From the NCBI GenBank assembly GCA_964389025.1, contig CAYMCQ010000003.1, positions 42,548-106,547 on the forward strand: 64,000 nucleotides of DNA, read 5' to 3'. Both the position numbers and the translations under genes were made by a program. Source of the DNA: CAYMCQ01 sp964389025 (GTDB lineage Bacteria > Verrucomicrobiota > Verrucomicrobiia > Limisphaerales > CAYMCQ01). The notes beneath the pieces were generated by a model. It was not told the DNA's origin, made no database searches, and was given only the letters and a program-made list of their open reading frames with translations. Within the stretch, counting starts at the first letter, position 1, and every line of letters starts with the position of its first letter. Below are positions 1-7,763 of this stretch, piece after piece.

Positions 1-258
1 GAGGCAGAAACCGAGAAAGTCATTGTCCGCGACCTGCCGCGCAAAGTGCTGTATGATTTCCTGCGCGCGCCGGCGAAGCCGCGGCTCGCCGCTCAACGTG
101 TGCGGGCGCAGCCAGCCAACCGCGTCCGGGCCGATGGAAAGAATTTTTTCTTTGACGGTTTTGTAAATGCCGGCGTCTTCGTCGGCGAGAAGATTGATGA
201 GCGCGGCCTGCTGGCTTTTTGACAGCCGGGCTGGATTGGTAATCGCAGCGGAACTCAT
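1..258 (-). CDS. N-terminus of a transglutaminase-like (SirB1-type) protein, truncated by window edge
   Basis: An open frame of 86 codons begins with ATG at 258 and runs off the left edge without a stop. The start MSSAAITNPARLSKSQQAAL is followed by a helical, HEAT-like stretch (INLLADEDAGIYKTVKEKIL, then EPRLRRRAQEIIQHFAR). From memory, this kind of N-terminal helical region precedes the transglutaminase-like/SirB1 domain in several verrucomicrobial and planctomycetal proteins. The catalytic part would lie outside the window, so the function is inferred only. It is divergent from the acyl carrier protein gene, with about 170 bases between the starts. It could also be an unrelated HEAT-repeat protein. 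Confidence 0.6.
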   Translation of the reverse strand, partial: MSSAAITNPARLSKSQQAALINLLADEDAGIYKTVKEKILSIGPDAVGWLRPHTLSGEPRLRRRAQEIIQHFARQVADNDFLGFCL

Positions 259-432
259 GGCGCGCCTTTCTTTGAAGCACAATAGACGAAATCGTTCCCC
301 AAGTTCAACGGAAGAATGCGTGAAGTCGAAAATTTTTGACCGGGTGGCGCAACGCTGGAAGTTGACTTTTGCCACGACATAGGGAGACTCGTGCGGAATC
401 CGAGTCGCAATATTCGGGTGGAGAATTTTTCA

Positions 433-693
433 ATGGACGACGCAAACGCTCTGAAACAAAAGATCAAGTCCGTGATGGTCGAAAACCTGATGCTTCAGGT
501 TTCAGCGGCGGACATAGGCGACGACCAGCCGTTGTTTGGGCCGGGCAGCCTCGGATTGGATTCGGTGGACGCGCTGCAACTGGTCGTAGCGCTGGATAAA
601 AATTTTGGCCTGAAAATTCCCGATTCAGCGGCGGCGAAAATAATTTTGCACAGCGTGAACGCGATTGCCGGGGCGATTCAGAACAAAAAGTAG
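433..693 (+). CDS. Acyl carrier protein
   Basis: An 86-residue acidic helical protein with the phosphopantetheine attachment motif GLDSVD; Ser44 is the expected attachment site. It would carry growing acyl or polyene chains as thioesters in the cytoplasm. I chose the ATG at 433 because GGAG lies about eight bases upstream and the resulting length fits ACPs; an ATG-like extension from 391 (100 residues) would add an unusual N-terminus. Most ACPs of primary fatty acid synthesis carry a DSL motif. This one has DSV and stands next to a halogenase-like flavoprotein, with a dehydratase, AMP-ligase and exporter further along, so it is more likely dedicated to a secondary lipid pathway of aryl-polyene type. 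No ketosynthase is visible in the window; it may lie to the left. Confidence 0.9.
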   Translation: MDDANALKQKIKSVMVENLMLQVSAADIGDDQPLFGPGSLGLDSVDALQLVVALDKNFGLKIPDSAAAKIILHSVNAIAGAIQNKK

Positions 694-801
694 CGCAGAC
701 TTCCAGTCTGCTGTATCGCGGATTTCCAATCCGCCGGGCGCGGGCAAGTCCAACCGTCTGCCGCTGGAAGTAGGCGAAACGGCAGGTTGGAAACCTGCGC
801 C
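694..801 (+). repeat. Cluster of short palindromes between ACP and flavoprotein genes
   Basis: Three short inverted repeats follow each other: GCAGACTTCCAGTCTGC (695-711), GCGGATTTCCAATCCGC (about 718-734) and GCAGGTTGGAAACCTGC (782-798). All share a purine/pyrimidine core of the type TTCCA or TTGGAA. The arrangement resembles REP-type intergenic elements. It could form hairpins in the transcript between the two genes. Confidence 0.75.
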
Positions 802-852
802 ACGTTGCTCCACGCTTGCCCCCGGGAACAGTTTTCAGTTTCATTATCACCC

Positions 853-2112
853 ATGTCTCAGGAGCAAATTTACGATGCGATTGTCATTGGCGGCGGGCCA
901 GGCGGCAGCACCGCTTCGACGTTCCTGGCGCGCGCGGGAAAAAAAGTTCTCGTTCTGGAAAAGGAACGTTTCCCGCGCTTTCACATCGGCGAATCGCTGC
1001 TGCCCTACAGCCAGCGCATCTTTCGGGAAATGGGCGTGCTGCCGGAACTTGAAGCCGCCGGTTTCCCAAAAAAATTCGGCGCGCAGTTTCATCTGGGCAA
1101 CGGCGCGAAATCGCTCAACCTCAAATTCAGCAACGGCTGTTTCACCAAAGAGCCGATGACGTTCCAGGTCGAGCGCGCGAAGTTCGATGACATCCTGCTC
1201 AAGCACGCGCGCAAGTCCGGCGCACAAATCCGCGAGGGCTGGACGGTCACGAAATTTTCAAGCGACGGCGGCGGCGTCACCGTCGCCGCGAGGGACGAAT
1301 CCGGCGCGACGGAAACTTTTCGAGGCGCGTTTCTGATTGACGCGAGCGGGCGCGGAAATTTCACCGGCAACCAGGAAGGTTTGCGCGTGATTCATCCGAA
1401 GCTGAAGAAGCTCGCTCTGTTCGGCCATTATGAAAACGTGGCGCTCGACCCCGGAGAAAAAGGCGGCGACACGGTCATATTCCGGCTCGCGAACAAATGG
1501 TTTTGGATCATTCCGATCTCCGCGACGAAAACCAGCGTCGGCTGCGTGATGGATCAGGACGAGTTTTCGCGGACGAAACAATCGCCGGAGGAAATCTTCA
1601 ACGGTATCGTGCAATCGAGCGCGCCTCTGCGCGAGCGGATGAAAAACGCGCGGCTCGCCGGACAGTTTTACACAACGGGAGATTTTTCGTATGAAAACCG
1701 GAGGCTCGTTGGCCGGCGTTTGCTGCGTGTCGGTGACGCCGCAGGATTTTTGGATCCCATTTTTTCGACGGGCGTTTATCTCGCGATGTATTCCGCCAAA
1801 CTGGCCTCGCGCGTCGTGCTCGAATCGCAGGCCGCCGGCAACGACGGCGCGCGGCGAATGCGGTCTTACGAAAAGAAAGTTTCCCGCGCGATGAATTTTT
1901 ACTGGGAAATGGTCGAAGGCTTTTACACGACGCCGTTCATGGAAGTGCTGCTCGAACCCAGTGAAAAATATCAGTTGCTCTCCGCTGTCACGGCGGTTCT
2001 GGCGGGCGAACTTGAGGGCGGCTGGAAGTTGTATTGGCGGCGGAAAATGTTTTTGCTCGTCGCGCGCCTGCAACGCCGCCTCCCGTTTTTGCCGAGGATT
2101 TCGTTTGATTAA
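853..2112 (+). CDS. FAD-dependent oxidoreductase, halogenase-like
   Basis: A 419-residue flavoprotein. The Rossmann FAD-binding motif GGGPGG lies at residues 13-18 (IVIGGGPGGSTAST). It is followed by FPRFHIGESLLP, a signature of the tryptophan-halogenase/geranylgeranyl-reductase-like family, and later by GDAAGFLDPIFSTGV, the second FAD motif. WFWIIP matches the WxWxIP motif reported for flavin-dependent halogenases, but related non-halogenating oxidases can carry it, so a halogenase is possible and not shown. Such flavoproteins occur in flexirubin/aryl-polyene clusters, which agrees with the neighbouring ACP. I chose ATG 853 (MSQEQIYDAIVIG) rather than the codon at 787 because the FAD motif then starts near the N-terminus and the upstream part is palindromic repeat. 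The gene is convergent with the DUF4340 gene. Confidence 0.85.
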   Translation: MSQEQIYDAIVIGGGPGGSTASTFLARAGKKVLVLEKERFPRFHIGESLLPYSQRIFREMGVLPELEAAGFPKKFGAQFHLGNGAKSLNLKFSNGCFTKEPMTFQVERAKFDDILLKHARKSGAQIREGWTVTKFSSDGGGVTVAARDESGATETFRGAFLIDASGRGNFTGNQEGLRVIHPKLKKLALFGHYENVALDPGEKGGDTVIFRLANKWFWIIPISATKTSVGCVMDQDEFSRTKQSPEEIFNGIVQSSAPLRERMKNARLAGQFYTTGDFSYENRRLVGRRLLRVGDAAGFLDPIFSTGVYLAMYSAKLASRVVLESQAAGNDGARRMRSYEKKVSRAMNFYWEMVEGFYTTPFMEVLLEPSEKYQLLSAVTAVLAGELEGGWKLYWRRKMFLLVARLQRRLPFLPRISFD

Positions 2113-2114
2113 CG

Positions 2115-2183
2115 GTGGCAGCCGGCTCAAGGCGGCTCATTATTTTCGCGTTTAAGCCGGAGCCTCCTGGCGTCGGCTGCTAC
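2115..2183. repeat. Inverted repeat between convergent genes
   Basis: Arms at 2115-2138 and 2160-2183 are imperfectly complementary over about 24 bases (key core GCAGCCG ... CGGCTGC). The element lies between the ends of two convergent genes and can act as a bidirectional terminator. Its right arm contains the stop codon of the minus-strand DUF4340 gene (CTA at 2180-2182), so the element extends into coding sequence. Confidence 0.7.
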
Positions 2184-3349
2184 GGTTCGGGAGTTTTTTC
2201 GTCATCCTCTTTCGCATCTTCCTTCTTCTCCGCGAAAAGTTGCGAACGTTCCTTCAACAGCGGGTCAACCGTCCAGCTTGACACGAGGTAAGTCCACTTC
2301 TCGAACTGCTTTTCCTGCTTTAACTTTTCTTCAAGCTGCTTTTGTTTGTCTTGAAATTCCTTGTCCAGCTTCTCCTTGTCCTCCGGCTTCTCGTCCTTGC
2401 CCGGCGCGCGGGTCTTCGGCAAATCGGCGCCCACGGTCATCGCGAAAAAATAATTGTCGGCGGACTTCTTCCCGACTTTTACGGTGTAAGTGAAGTTGTC
2501 GAACGTCTCCAGCGTGGCGACAGTTGGTTTGTCGAGGCCGGTCGTTTCGGGCGGGGCGTTCGAGGCGAGCACGTCGTTGAATGTCGGCGAGGAAAGCGGA
2601 TTCGACACGCTCGAAACTTTTCCTGAATCAAGCTGCTCGTTCGTTTTGATGTTGGACAGTTTCCATTCCGCCGATTCCGTTTCGCGCAGCAGCTTCCAGG
2701 AATTTGTTGCCTCCGGAAAATTTACGGCGATGGAACGCACGCGTTCGACCTTGAAAAAATCCTTGTTCAACCACTGCTCCGGCTTCGGCTCGATGTTGCT
2801 CAACGGGTCGGAAATCAGCGCCACGTCTTTTGCGTCGCCGACTTTCACCCAGCGTCCAACCGGAAATCCTTCGTCTTCACCACCGAATGGCGATGGCTGA
2901 TTTGATTTGCGAGTCTGTTTTTTCCCAAGGAGCAAGGTTCTGATTGCCTTGCCGCCGGCGTCGCGGAACTCGACGAGCGTTCCTGAATCTGTTCCCTGAC
3001 CCGGCGCGGCCAGTTCCAATCGCGGCAATTGCGACGCCCCGACTTGCTCGGTCTGCACGATTTTCAAATCGCGCAGCTTGAGCAAGACATCGCTGATTTC
3101 CTTGTAATTTGCCGGATAATCACCGCGCTCGCGCACGCGCCAAAGCTCGTCCTTCTTCACAAGATTGACTTCGCTCTCGCCCCGCTTGATGGAAAAATGC
3201 GCGACGTCGTTGACGGGAAAATCGCCGAGAAGTTTTTTGCCGACGCTGTCGCCTGCCGGCTTGAATTTTTCGCGTCGCGACAGCACCAAACCCAGCGCGC
3301 CGATGACGACGACCAGCATCAAAAGTATTGAAAATTGTTTTCGGTTCAT
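2180..3349 (-). CDS. DUF4340 domain protein, partner of GldG-type ABC system
   Basis: A 389-residue protein with an N-terminal membrane anchor (FSILLMLVVVIGALGLVLS, about residues 5-23) and a large extracytoplasmic part typical of DUF4340 (features such as DELWRVRERGDYPANYKEIS and a lysine/glutamate-rich C-terminus). DUF4340 proteins are commonly encoded right behind GldG-like ABC components; their biochemical role is not known. The start at 3349 overlaps the stop of the upstream GldG-like gene by ATGA, which indicates translational coupling and argues against the longer frame that begins at 3436. It is the last gene of the four-gene minus-strand operon 7145 to 2180. Confidence 0.85.
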   Translation of the reverse strand: MNRKQFSILLMLVVVIGALGLVLSRREKFKPAGDSVGKKLLGDFPVNDVAHFSIKRGESEVNLVKKDELWRVRERGDYPANYKEISDVLLKLRDLKIVQTEQVGASQLPRLELAAPGQGTDSGTLVEFRDAGGKAIRTLLLGKKQTRKSNQPSPFGGEDEGFPVGRWVKVGDAKDVALISDPLSNIEPKPEQWLNKDFFKVERVRSIAVNFPEATNSWKLLRETESAEWKLSNIKTNEQLDSGKVSSVSNPLSSPTFNDVLASNAPPETTGLDKPTVATLETFDNFTYTVKVGKKSADNYFFAMTVGADLPKTRAPGKDEKPEDKEKLDKEFQDKQKQLEEKLKQEKQFEKWTYLVSSWTVDPLLKERSQLFAEKKEDAKEDDEKTPEP

Positions 3350-5271
3350 TTCGCCCCCGTGCGTTTGCGTTTCAAAAACGCGATCAAAATTCCTGAAATA
3401 GTCACCGCCAGCGGCATCGCGGCGATGTTGATCCACTTGAGCCGGTTTTCCAGCGACGTGATGTCGCGGCTGAAATCTTTTCTGACCTGCTTAAGCTCCT
3501 TGTTCACCTCGGCCTGTTTCTTCCGGAAATTTTCCAGCTCGGCTTGTTGTTCTTTCGAGAGGATGAATCTTTGCCCCGCCTCCTTTTTCGATTGCAACTC
3601 GGTCACCTTCTGCTGCGTCTCCTGCAAACTGTCCTCAAGCCCCTTGATCTTGCTCTGATATTTTTCCGCAGCCTCAGTCTGCATTTTTTTCACGAGGGTG
3701 AATGGGCGGCGCACGCTCGCGCGGCTGCGCATGTTGATGAGGCTTTGGTCGCCGGACATCTGCTCGACGATGTTTTGCGCGAGAGTCAAATTCGCGTTCA
3801 GCGGCTCAACAAATGTTCCGAAAGGCGTCTCCATCTTTCGCACCACGAAGTTGTCGTAAAGCAGATCCGCGTCGCCGAACAGCACGACTGTGTTTTCGCC
3901 TGCGCTTTCTTTCAAGGAATTGTCCGCTTTCTTTTCTTCTTTCGTCTCGTCAGATTTTTTCTCGGCGTCGGGCGTCTCGTCCTTTTTCTCGGCAGGTTTG
4001 CCATCAGGAAAAGCAGTTTTGAATTTGCCGGAAAGTTTCACCGCAAGCGCGTAAGTCGTTCCCGACGCTTTGAAATCTTTCATGATGCTCTCGCTGGAAA
4101 GATTCGCGAGAAAACCTTCTACGAGTTGCGAATCTTTCGTGCTGTGCAGCAAAATGGTTTCCTTCAAGCCCGCCGCCGGCGTGCCGGTGAACGCACCGCC
4201 GAACGGAACGAGAACATTATCAATCTCGCTCGTTGCGATGTCGTCCCGGTTAATTCCTTCCGCTGTCATCACGAGCGCGGCGGGAACGTCAACGGGACGA
4301 TTGCCTCGGCCTTGCGATTGCGCCTTAAAATTCAAATCGGCGACGACTTTGCCCGTTTCAAATTGAAGTCCCCATGCCTTGAGCAATTTGTCCAGCGTCG
4401 AAGTTCCGCCGCCCATTTCACCCATCATCGGGTTTCTCTGGCCCTGGCTGTCCACGAGCGAAAACGCGTCGAGGAACGCGATCAGTTTTCCACCGCGCAA
4501 AACAAACTGGTCGAGCGCGTATTGCGCCGCGTCGGAAATCTGTTTCGGATGAATGACGATGAGCACTTTGATATCGTCGTCAATTTTGTCCGCCGTCATT
4601 TCGACGTTTTTCACCGTGAAATCGTTTTTCAACTCGCTGATAAAAACCCACGGGTCTTGCCCACGCTGGCCCATTCGCATCATCATCGGATTCGACGGCA
4701 TCCCGAAAACCGGCAGCCCGCTCATGACGCCGACGACCGGTTTCTCCGGCTTCGTGACCCGCGTGATGGCGCGGGTGATTTTGTATTCGAGCAACCGCTC
4801 TTCGTTCGGCGGCAGCGGCACAACTTCTTTCGACGGCGGCAAACTCACTGAAAGCCCGAGATAAAAAGCTTCGCCAGTCGGAAGCATTTGTCCCTCGACA
4901 CCATCCAGCCGCGCCGAATCTTCCGCGTCCGAGTCCGGCTGCGGGTCGAGTTTTTCGATCACGAGTTTGTCCTTCGCGGTTTGCTTGAACTCGCCGAGCA
5001 AATCCTCGACGCGCTTGGCGTAAGTTTTCAGCACGACGGTTTCCGGCGACGCCTGCTCCGGCTGGCTGGCGTAGAAACGGATTTTCACCGGCGTATCGAG
5101 CTTGCGGAGGACGGATTTCGTTCCCTCGGAGAGCGTGTAGGCTTTTTCCTTCGTGAGGTCCACGCGTGTTTTCAAGTGCGCGGAAATGACGTTGAACCCG
5201 GCGAGAATCAGCAGCATCACGATGACGCCGACAGCCGAGAACAAGATTGTTTCGAAAGATCTCTTTTTCAT
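3346..5271 (-). CDS. GldG-like ABC-type transport auxiliary protein
   Basis: A 641-residue protein with one N-terminal membrane segment (about residues 9-30), a large periplasmic part, and a second membrane segment near the C-terminus (PLAVTISGILIAF, about 617-632) followed by a basic tail. The extracytoplasmic region matches the GldG/DUF4350 family (TLSEGTKSVLRKLDTPVKIR near the start, then EYKITRAITRV and the VLIVIHPK segment). A low-complexity Lys/Glu/Asp stretch (about 415-450) and a coiled coil (about 540-600) precede the C-terminal membrane segment. In Bacteroidetes GldA, GldF and GldG form a transporter linked to gliding; here the substrate is unknown. It sits between the permease and DUF4340 genes. 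Confidence 0.85.
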   Translation of the reverse strand: MKKRSFETILFSAVGVIVMLLILAGFNVISAHLKTRVDLTKEKAYTLSEGTKSVLRKLDTPVKIRFYASQPEQASPETVVLKTYAKRVEDLLGEFKQTAKDKLVIEKLDPQPDSDAEDSARLDGVEGQMLPTGEAFYLGLSVSLPPSKEVVPLPPNEERLLEYKITRAITRVTKPEKPVVGVMSGLPVFGMPSNPMMMRMGQRGQDPWVFISELKNDFTVKNVEMTADKIDDDIKVLIVIHPKQISDAAQYALDQFVLRGGKLIAFLDAFSLVDSQGQRNPMMGEMGGGTSTLDKLLKAWGLQFETGKVVADLNFKAQSQGRGNRPVDVPAALVMTAEGINRDDIATSEIDNVLVPFGGAFTGTPAAGLKETILLHSTKDSQLVEGFLANLSSESIMKDFKASGTTYALAVKLSGKFKTAFPDGKPAEKKDETPDAEKKSDETKEEKKADNSLKESAGENTVVLFGDADLLYDNFVVRKMETPFGTFVEPLNANLTLAQNIVEQMSGDQSLINMRSRASVRRPFTLVKKMQTEAAEKYQSKIKGLEDSLQETQQKVTELQSKKEAGQRFILSKEQQAELENFRKKQAEVNKELKQVRKDFSRDITSLENRLKWINIAAMPLAVTISGILIAFLKRKRTGAK

Positions 5272-5275
5272 CGCA

Positions 5276-6022
5276 TTAACCAGTTCGGTGCGTCCGTAAA
5301 ATCACGCTCGTTGTGAACAGCGAAAACACAATCAGCGACAGAAAGAAAATCACGTCGCGCGAATCGAGCACGCCCTTTTGGAAACCGTCGAAGTGCGTGA
5401 TGACGCTCATGCCGGTGACTGCGTCCACGAGCCACGGCTTCGCCCAGCGCACGAGAAGGTTCGTCACCGGCGGGAAGCCGGCGAGGATCAAAAACAAGCA
5501 CGCGACGACGGAAATGATGAAGCTCACGACCTGGTTCCGCGTGATTGCCGACGTGACGCAACTGATCGCAAGATAACATCCCGCCATCAAAAAACTGCCG
5601 ACGTAGCCGCCCAGAATCACGCCATTGTCCGGGCTGCCGAGATAATTCACCGTCACGACGACCGGAAAAGTCAGCGCCAGCGCCAGCGCGAGAAAAAGCC
5701 ACGACGCAAGAAATTTTCCGACGATGGCCTGCCAGGTCGTGATCGGCATTGTCAGCAGGAGTTCAATCGTTCCCTGCCGCCGTTCTTCAGACCACAACCT
5801 CATTCCAACCGCTGGAACGAGAAACAAATAAAACCACGGATGCCACATGAAAAATGAAACCAGCGATGCCTCGCCGCGCTCGAAAAATCCGCCAGCCATG
5901 AACGTGAAAAACCCGCACAGCAAAAGGAAAATCACGATGAACACGTAGGCGACCGGCGACGCGAAGTAGCTGGTCATCTCGCGTTTCGTGATGGCTTTGA
6001 TGTTGCCGAAGCTTGTGTTCAT
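5276..6022 (-). CDS. ABC transporter permease, GldF-type (ABC-2)
   Basis: A 248-residue integral membrane protein with about six hydrophobic segments, beginning MNTSFGNIKAITKREMTSYF. ABC-2 permease features include the early motif KREMTSYFASPVAY and WSEERRQGTIELLLTMPI, typical of the NosY/GldF group. ATG 6022 was chosen: a longer frame from 6247 would add 75 residues encoded largely by an inverted repeat. It forms the membrane part of the transporter with the ATPase upstream and the GldG-like protein downstream (4-base gap). Confidence 0.87.
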   Translation of the reverse strand: MNTSFGNIKAITKREMTSYFASPVAYVFIVIFLLLCGFFTFMAGGFFERGEASLVSFFMWHPWFYLFLVPAVGMRLWSEERRQGTIELLLTMPITTWQAIVGKFLASWLFLALALALTFPVVVTVNYLGSPDNGVILGGYVGSFLMAGCYLAISCVTSAITRNQVVSFIISVVACLFLILAGFPPVTNLLVRWAKPWLVDAVTGMSVITHFDGFQKGVLDSRDVIFFLSLIVFSLFTTSVILRTHRTG

Positions 6023-6051
6023 AACAGGCGCAACGAATTCGCGACAGCGTC

Positions 6052-6130
6052 TTGGACTGCGGCAGTCCTCTGCCGCTTTTGATTTACCAGCCGTGGCCCG
6101 AAAAGCGCCAGAGGACTGGCGCAGTCCAAA
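6052..6130. repeat. Imperfect inverted repeat between ABC ATPase and permease genes
   Basis: Left arm 6052-6080 and right arm 6101-6130 pair almost completely; both contain the core GGACTGCG(C/G)CAGTCCTCTG. It lies inside the operon between the ATPase stop (6189) and the permease start (6022), where a hairpin could tune expression of the downstream genes. The GGACTGCG core resembles palindromes that I recall as frequent in Verrucomicrobiota genomes. Confidence 0.75.
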
Positions 6131-6188
6131 ACCTCGCGGCACTTTGAGCAGTTCATGGAAACATCCACTGTGAGCGCAGATTTCATTT

Positions 6189-7145
6189 TCATTTCGTTTC
6201 CTCCTTCGCCGTGTCCGGCATGGTGATGCTGCGGAAAACCTCATCAAGCCGGCCTTCCTCCGTGTGCAATTCCTCGACCTGCCAGCTTCGAGTGGCTTCG
6301 ATGACTTCGCGCGTCAAATCACCATCGCCGGCGACTCGTGGGAAAACAGTGGCGGTGATTTTGCCGCTGCCTGACTCGGCAACGACAGATTTCCTGGCGG
6401 TCCGAAGCTGGCCCAGTTTTTCTTTGACCGAAGCCGCTGCGATTCCTCCGACTCGCAACGACACCGCGCCAGACCACTCCGATTTTGCGCGCAATTCTTT
6501 CGGCGTGCCGTTCGCGACAATTTTGCCGCGGTCAATGATGATCGCCCGCGAACAAGCCGCGTCCACTTCCTCCAAAATGTGTGTCGAAAAAATAATCGCC
6601 TTCTTCTCCCCCATCCGTTTGATCAATCCGCGCACTTCATGTTTTTGGTTTGGGTCGAGACCATCCGTCGGCTCGTCGAGAACCAAAACATCCGGGTCGT
6701 GGATGATGGATTGCGCGAAACAAGTCCGGTGGCGATAACCTTTGGACAACGTCTCGACGCTTTGATGGAGCACCGATTCAAGAAAACACATTTCAACGGC
6801 GCGATTGACGGCCTTCTTTTTCGCATCGCCGCGCAACCCACGCACCTCGGCGCAAAAACCGAGGAAGCCATGCACCGTCATGTCCGTGTAAGCGGGAGCG
6901 TTTTCGGGCAGATAGCCGATGAGCCGCTTCGCTTCAATAGGCTGTTCCGAGATGTTGAAATTTCCGACGCTCACGCTGCCGTCGGTCGGCGGAATGAAGC
7001 CGGTGATCATCCGCATCGTCGTGGATTTGCCCGCGCCGTTCGGTCCGAGAAAGCCGAGCACCTCGCCACGCTCGACGGAAAACGAGATGCCGTCCACAGC
7101 CCTTTTTGTCCCGAAAATTTTCGTCAGGTTTTGAGCTCTAATCAT
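6189..7145 (-). CDS. ABC transporter ATP-binding protein, GldA-type
   Basis: A 318-residue ABC ATPase. Walker A is GPNGAGKST at residues 34-42, the signature motif is the variant LSKGYR, and Walker B is VLVLDEPTDGLDPNQ. The H-loop is visible in FSTHILEEVD. About 80 residues after the nucleotide-binding domain form a C-terminal extension, usual for GldA/DrrA-type ATPases. It powers the transporter formed with the permease encoded next. It is the first gene of the operon; the divergent lipoprotein/MMPL genes start about 150 bases away, so the promoters of both operons should lie in 7146-7292. Confidence 0.92.
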   Translation of the reverse strand: MIRAQNLTKIFGTKRAVDGISFSVERGEVLGFLGPNGAGKSTTMRMITGFIPPTDGSVSVGNFNISEQPIEAKRLIGYLPENAPAYTDMTVHGFLGFCAEVRGLRGDAKKKAVNRAVEMCFLESVLHQSVETLSKGYRHRTCFAQSIIHDPDVLVLDEPTDGLDPNQKHEVRGLIKRMGEKKAIIFSTHILEEVDAACSRAIIIDRGKIVANGTPKELRAKSEWSGAVSLRVGGIAAASVKEKLGQLRTARKSVVAESGSGKITATVFPRVAGDGDLTREVIEATRSWQVEELHTEEGRLDEVFRSITMPDTAKEETK

Positions 7146-7292
7146 ATTCGCCGCCCGCTTTCATGCGAAACGACCGCTCGAAATAAACTGTTGGTTTCCA
7201 AATGTCCACAGGTTTTTCGCGTCATTGTCTTTAACTGTCGCGTCACTTACATTTCCGCAAAGTTTCCGCGACTTTGACAATTATATTCGCCG

Positions 7293-7763
7293 ATGTTCAA
7301 AAATATTTTTACGATTTTGGGACTGTTTGCAGGGCTGTTTTTCTGTATCGGCTGCAAAACACTGCCACTATTGCCTGCCGTCAATTTGTCCGAGCCGGGC
7401 TGGAAAACACAACGCGGCCAGGCGGTTTGGAAGCCAAGGAAAGACGCGCCGGAAATCGCCGGCGAACTTCTCATCGCGACAAGCTCCGATGGCCGAACTT
7501 TTGTGCAGTTCACAAAAACTCCTTTCCCATTCGCCATCGCACAAACGACACGCGAGGGTTGGCAACTGGAGTTCGGTGCCGTGAACAAACGATTTTCCGG
7601 GCGCGGCGAGCCATGGGAACGCTTTGTGTGGTTTCAACTTCCGCGTTTTCTCTCCGGATCAAAGAATTCGCGCCAGTGGTCGTGGCAAACTTTCGAAAAC
7701 AACCGCTGGCTCCTGCGCAATCGAATCACCGGCGAATCGCTTGAGGGATTTCTCGCGCCATGA
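7293..7763 (+). CDS. Small lipoprotein of the MMPL exporter operon
   Basis: A 156-residue protein with a hydrophobic signal sequence (IFTILGLFAGLFFCIGC) ending in a lipobox-like CIGC, so Cys21 would be lipidated after cleavage by signal peptidase II. The mature part is soluble and Trp-rich (WERFVWFQLP, QWSWQTFENNRW). Its stop overlaps the start of the MMPL exporter gene by ATGA. Aryl-polyene clusters often encode a small lipoprotein (DUF3261 type) next to the exporter and the LolA-like gene; the position fits, but I cannot confirm the family by sequence. It may help deliver the lipid product to the outer membrane. Confidence 0.75.
   Translation: MFKNIFTILGLFAGLFFCIGCKTLPLLPAVNLSEPGWKTQRGQAVWKPRKDAPEIAGELLIATSSDGRTFVQFTKTPFPFAIAQTTREGWQLEFGAVNKRFSGRGEPWERFVWFQLPRFLSGSKNSRQWSWQTFENNRWLLRNRITGESLEGFLAP

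Noticed and set aside
1258..2130. Long open frame on the minus strand (290 codons) opposite the flavoprotein gene
   Set aside because: Shadow of the real gene; no family motif, Arg/His-rich composition typical of antisense frames in GC-rich DNA.
3544..4851. 435-codon plus-strand frame opposite the GldG-like gene
   Set aside because: Antisense shadow; Arg/Phe-rich without domains.
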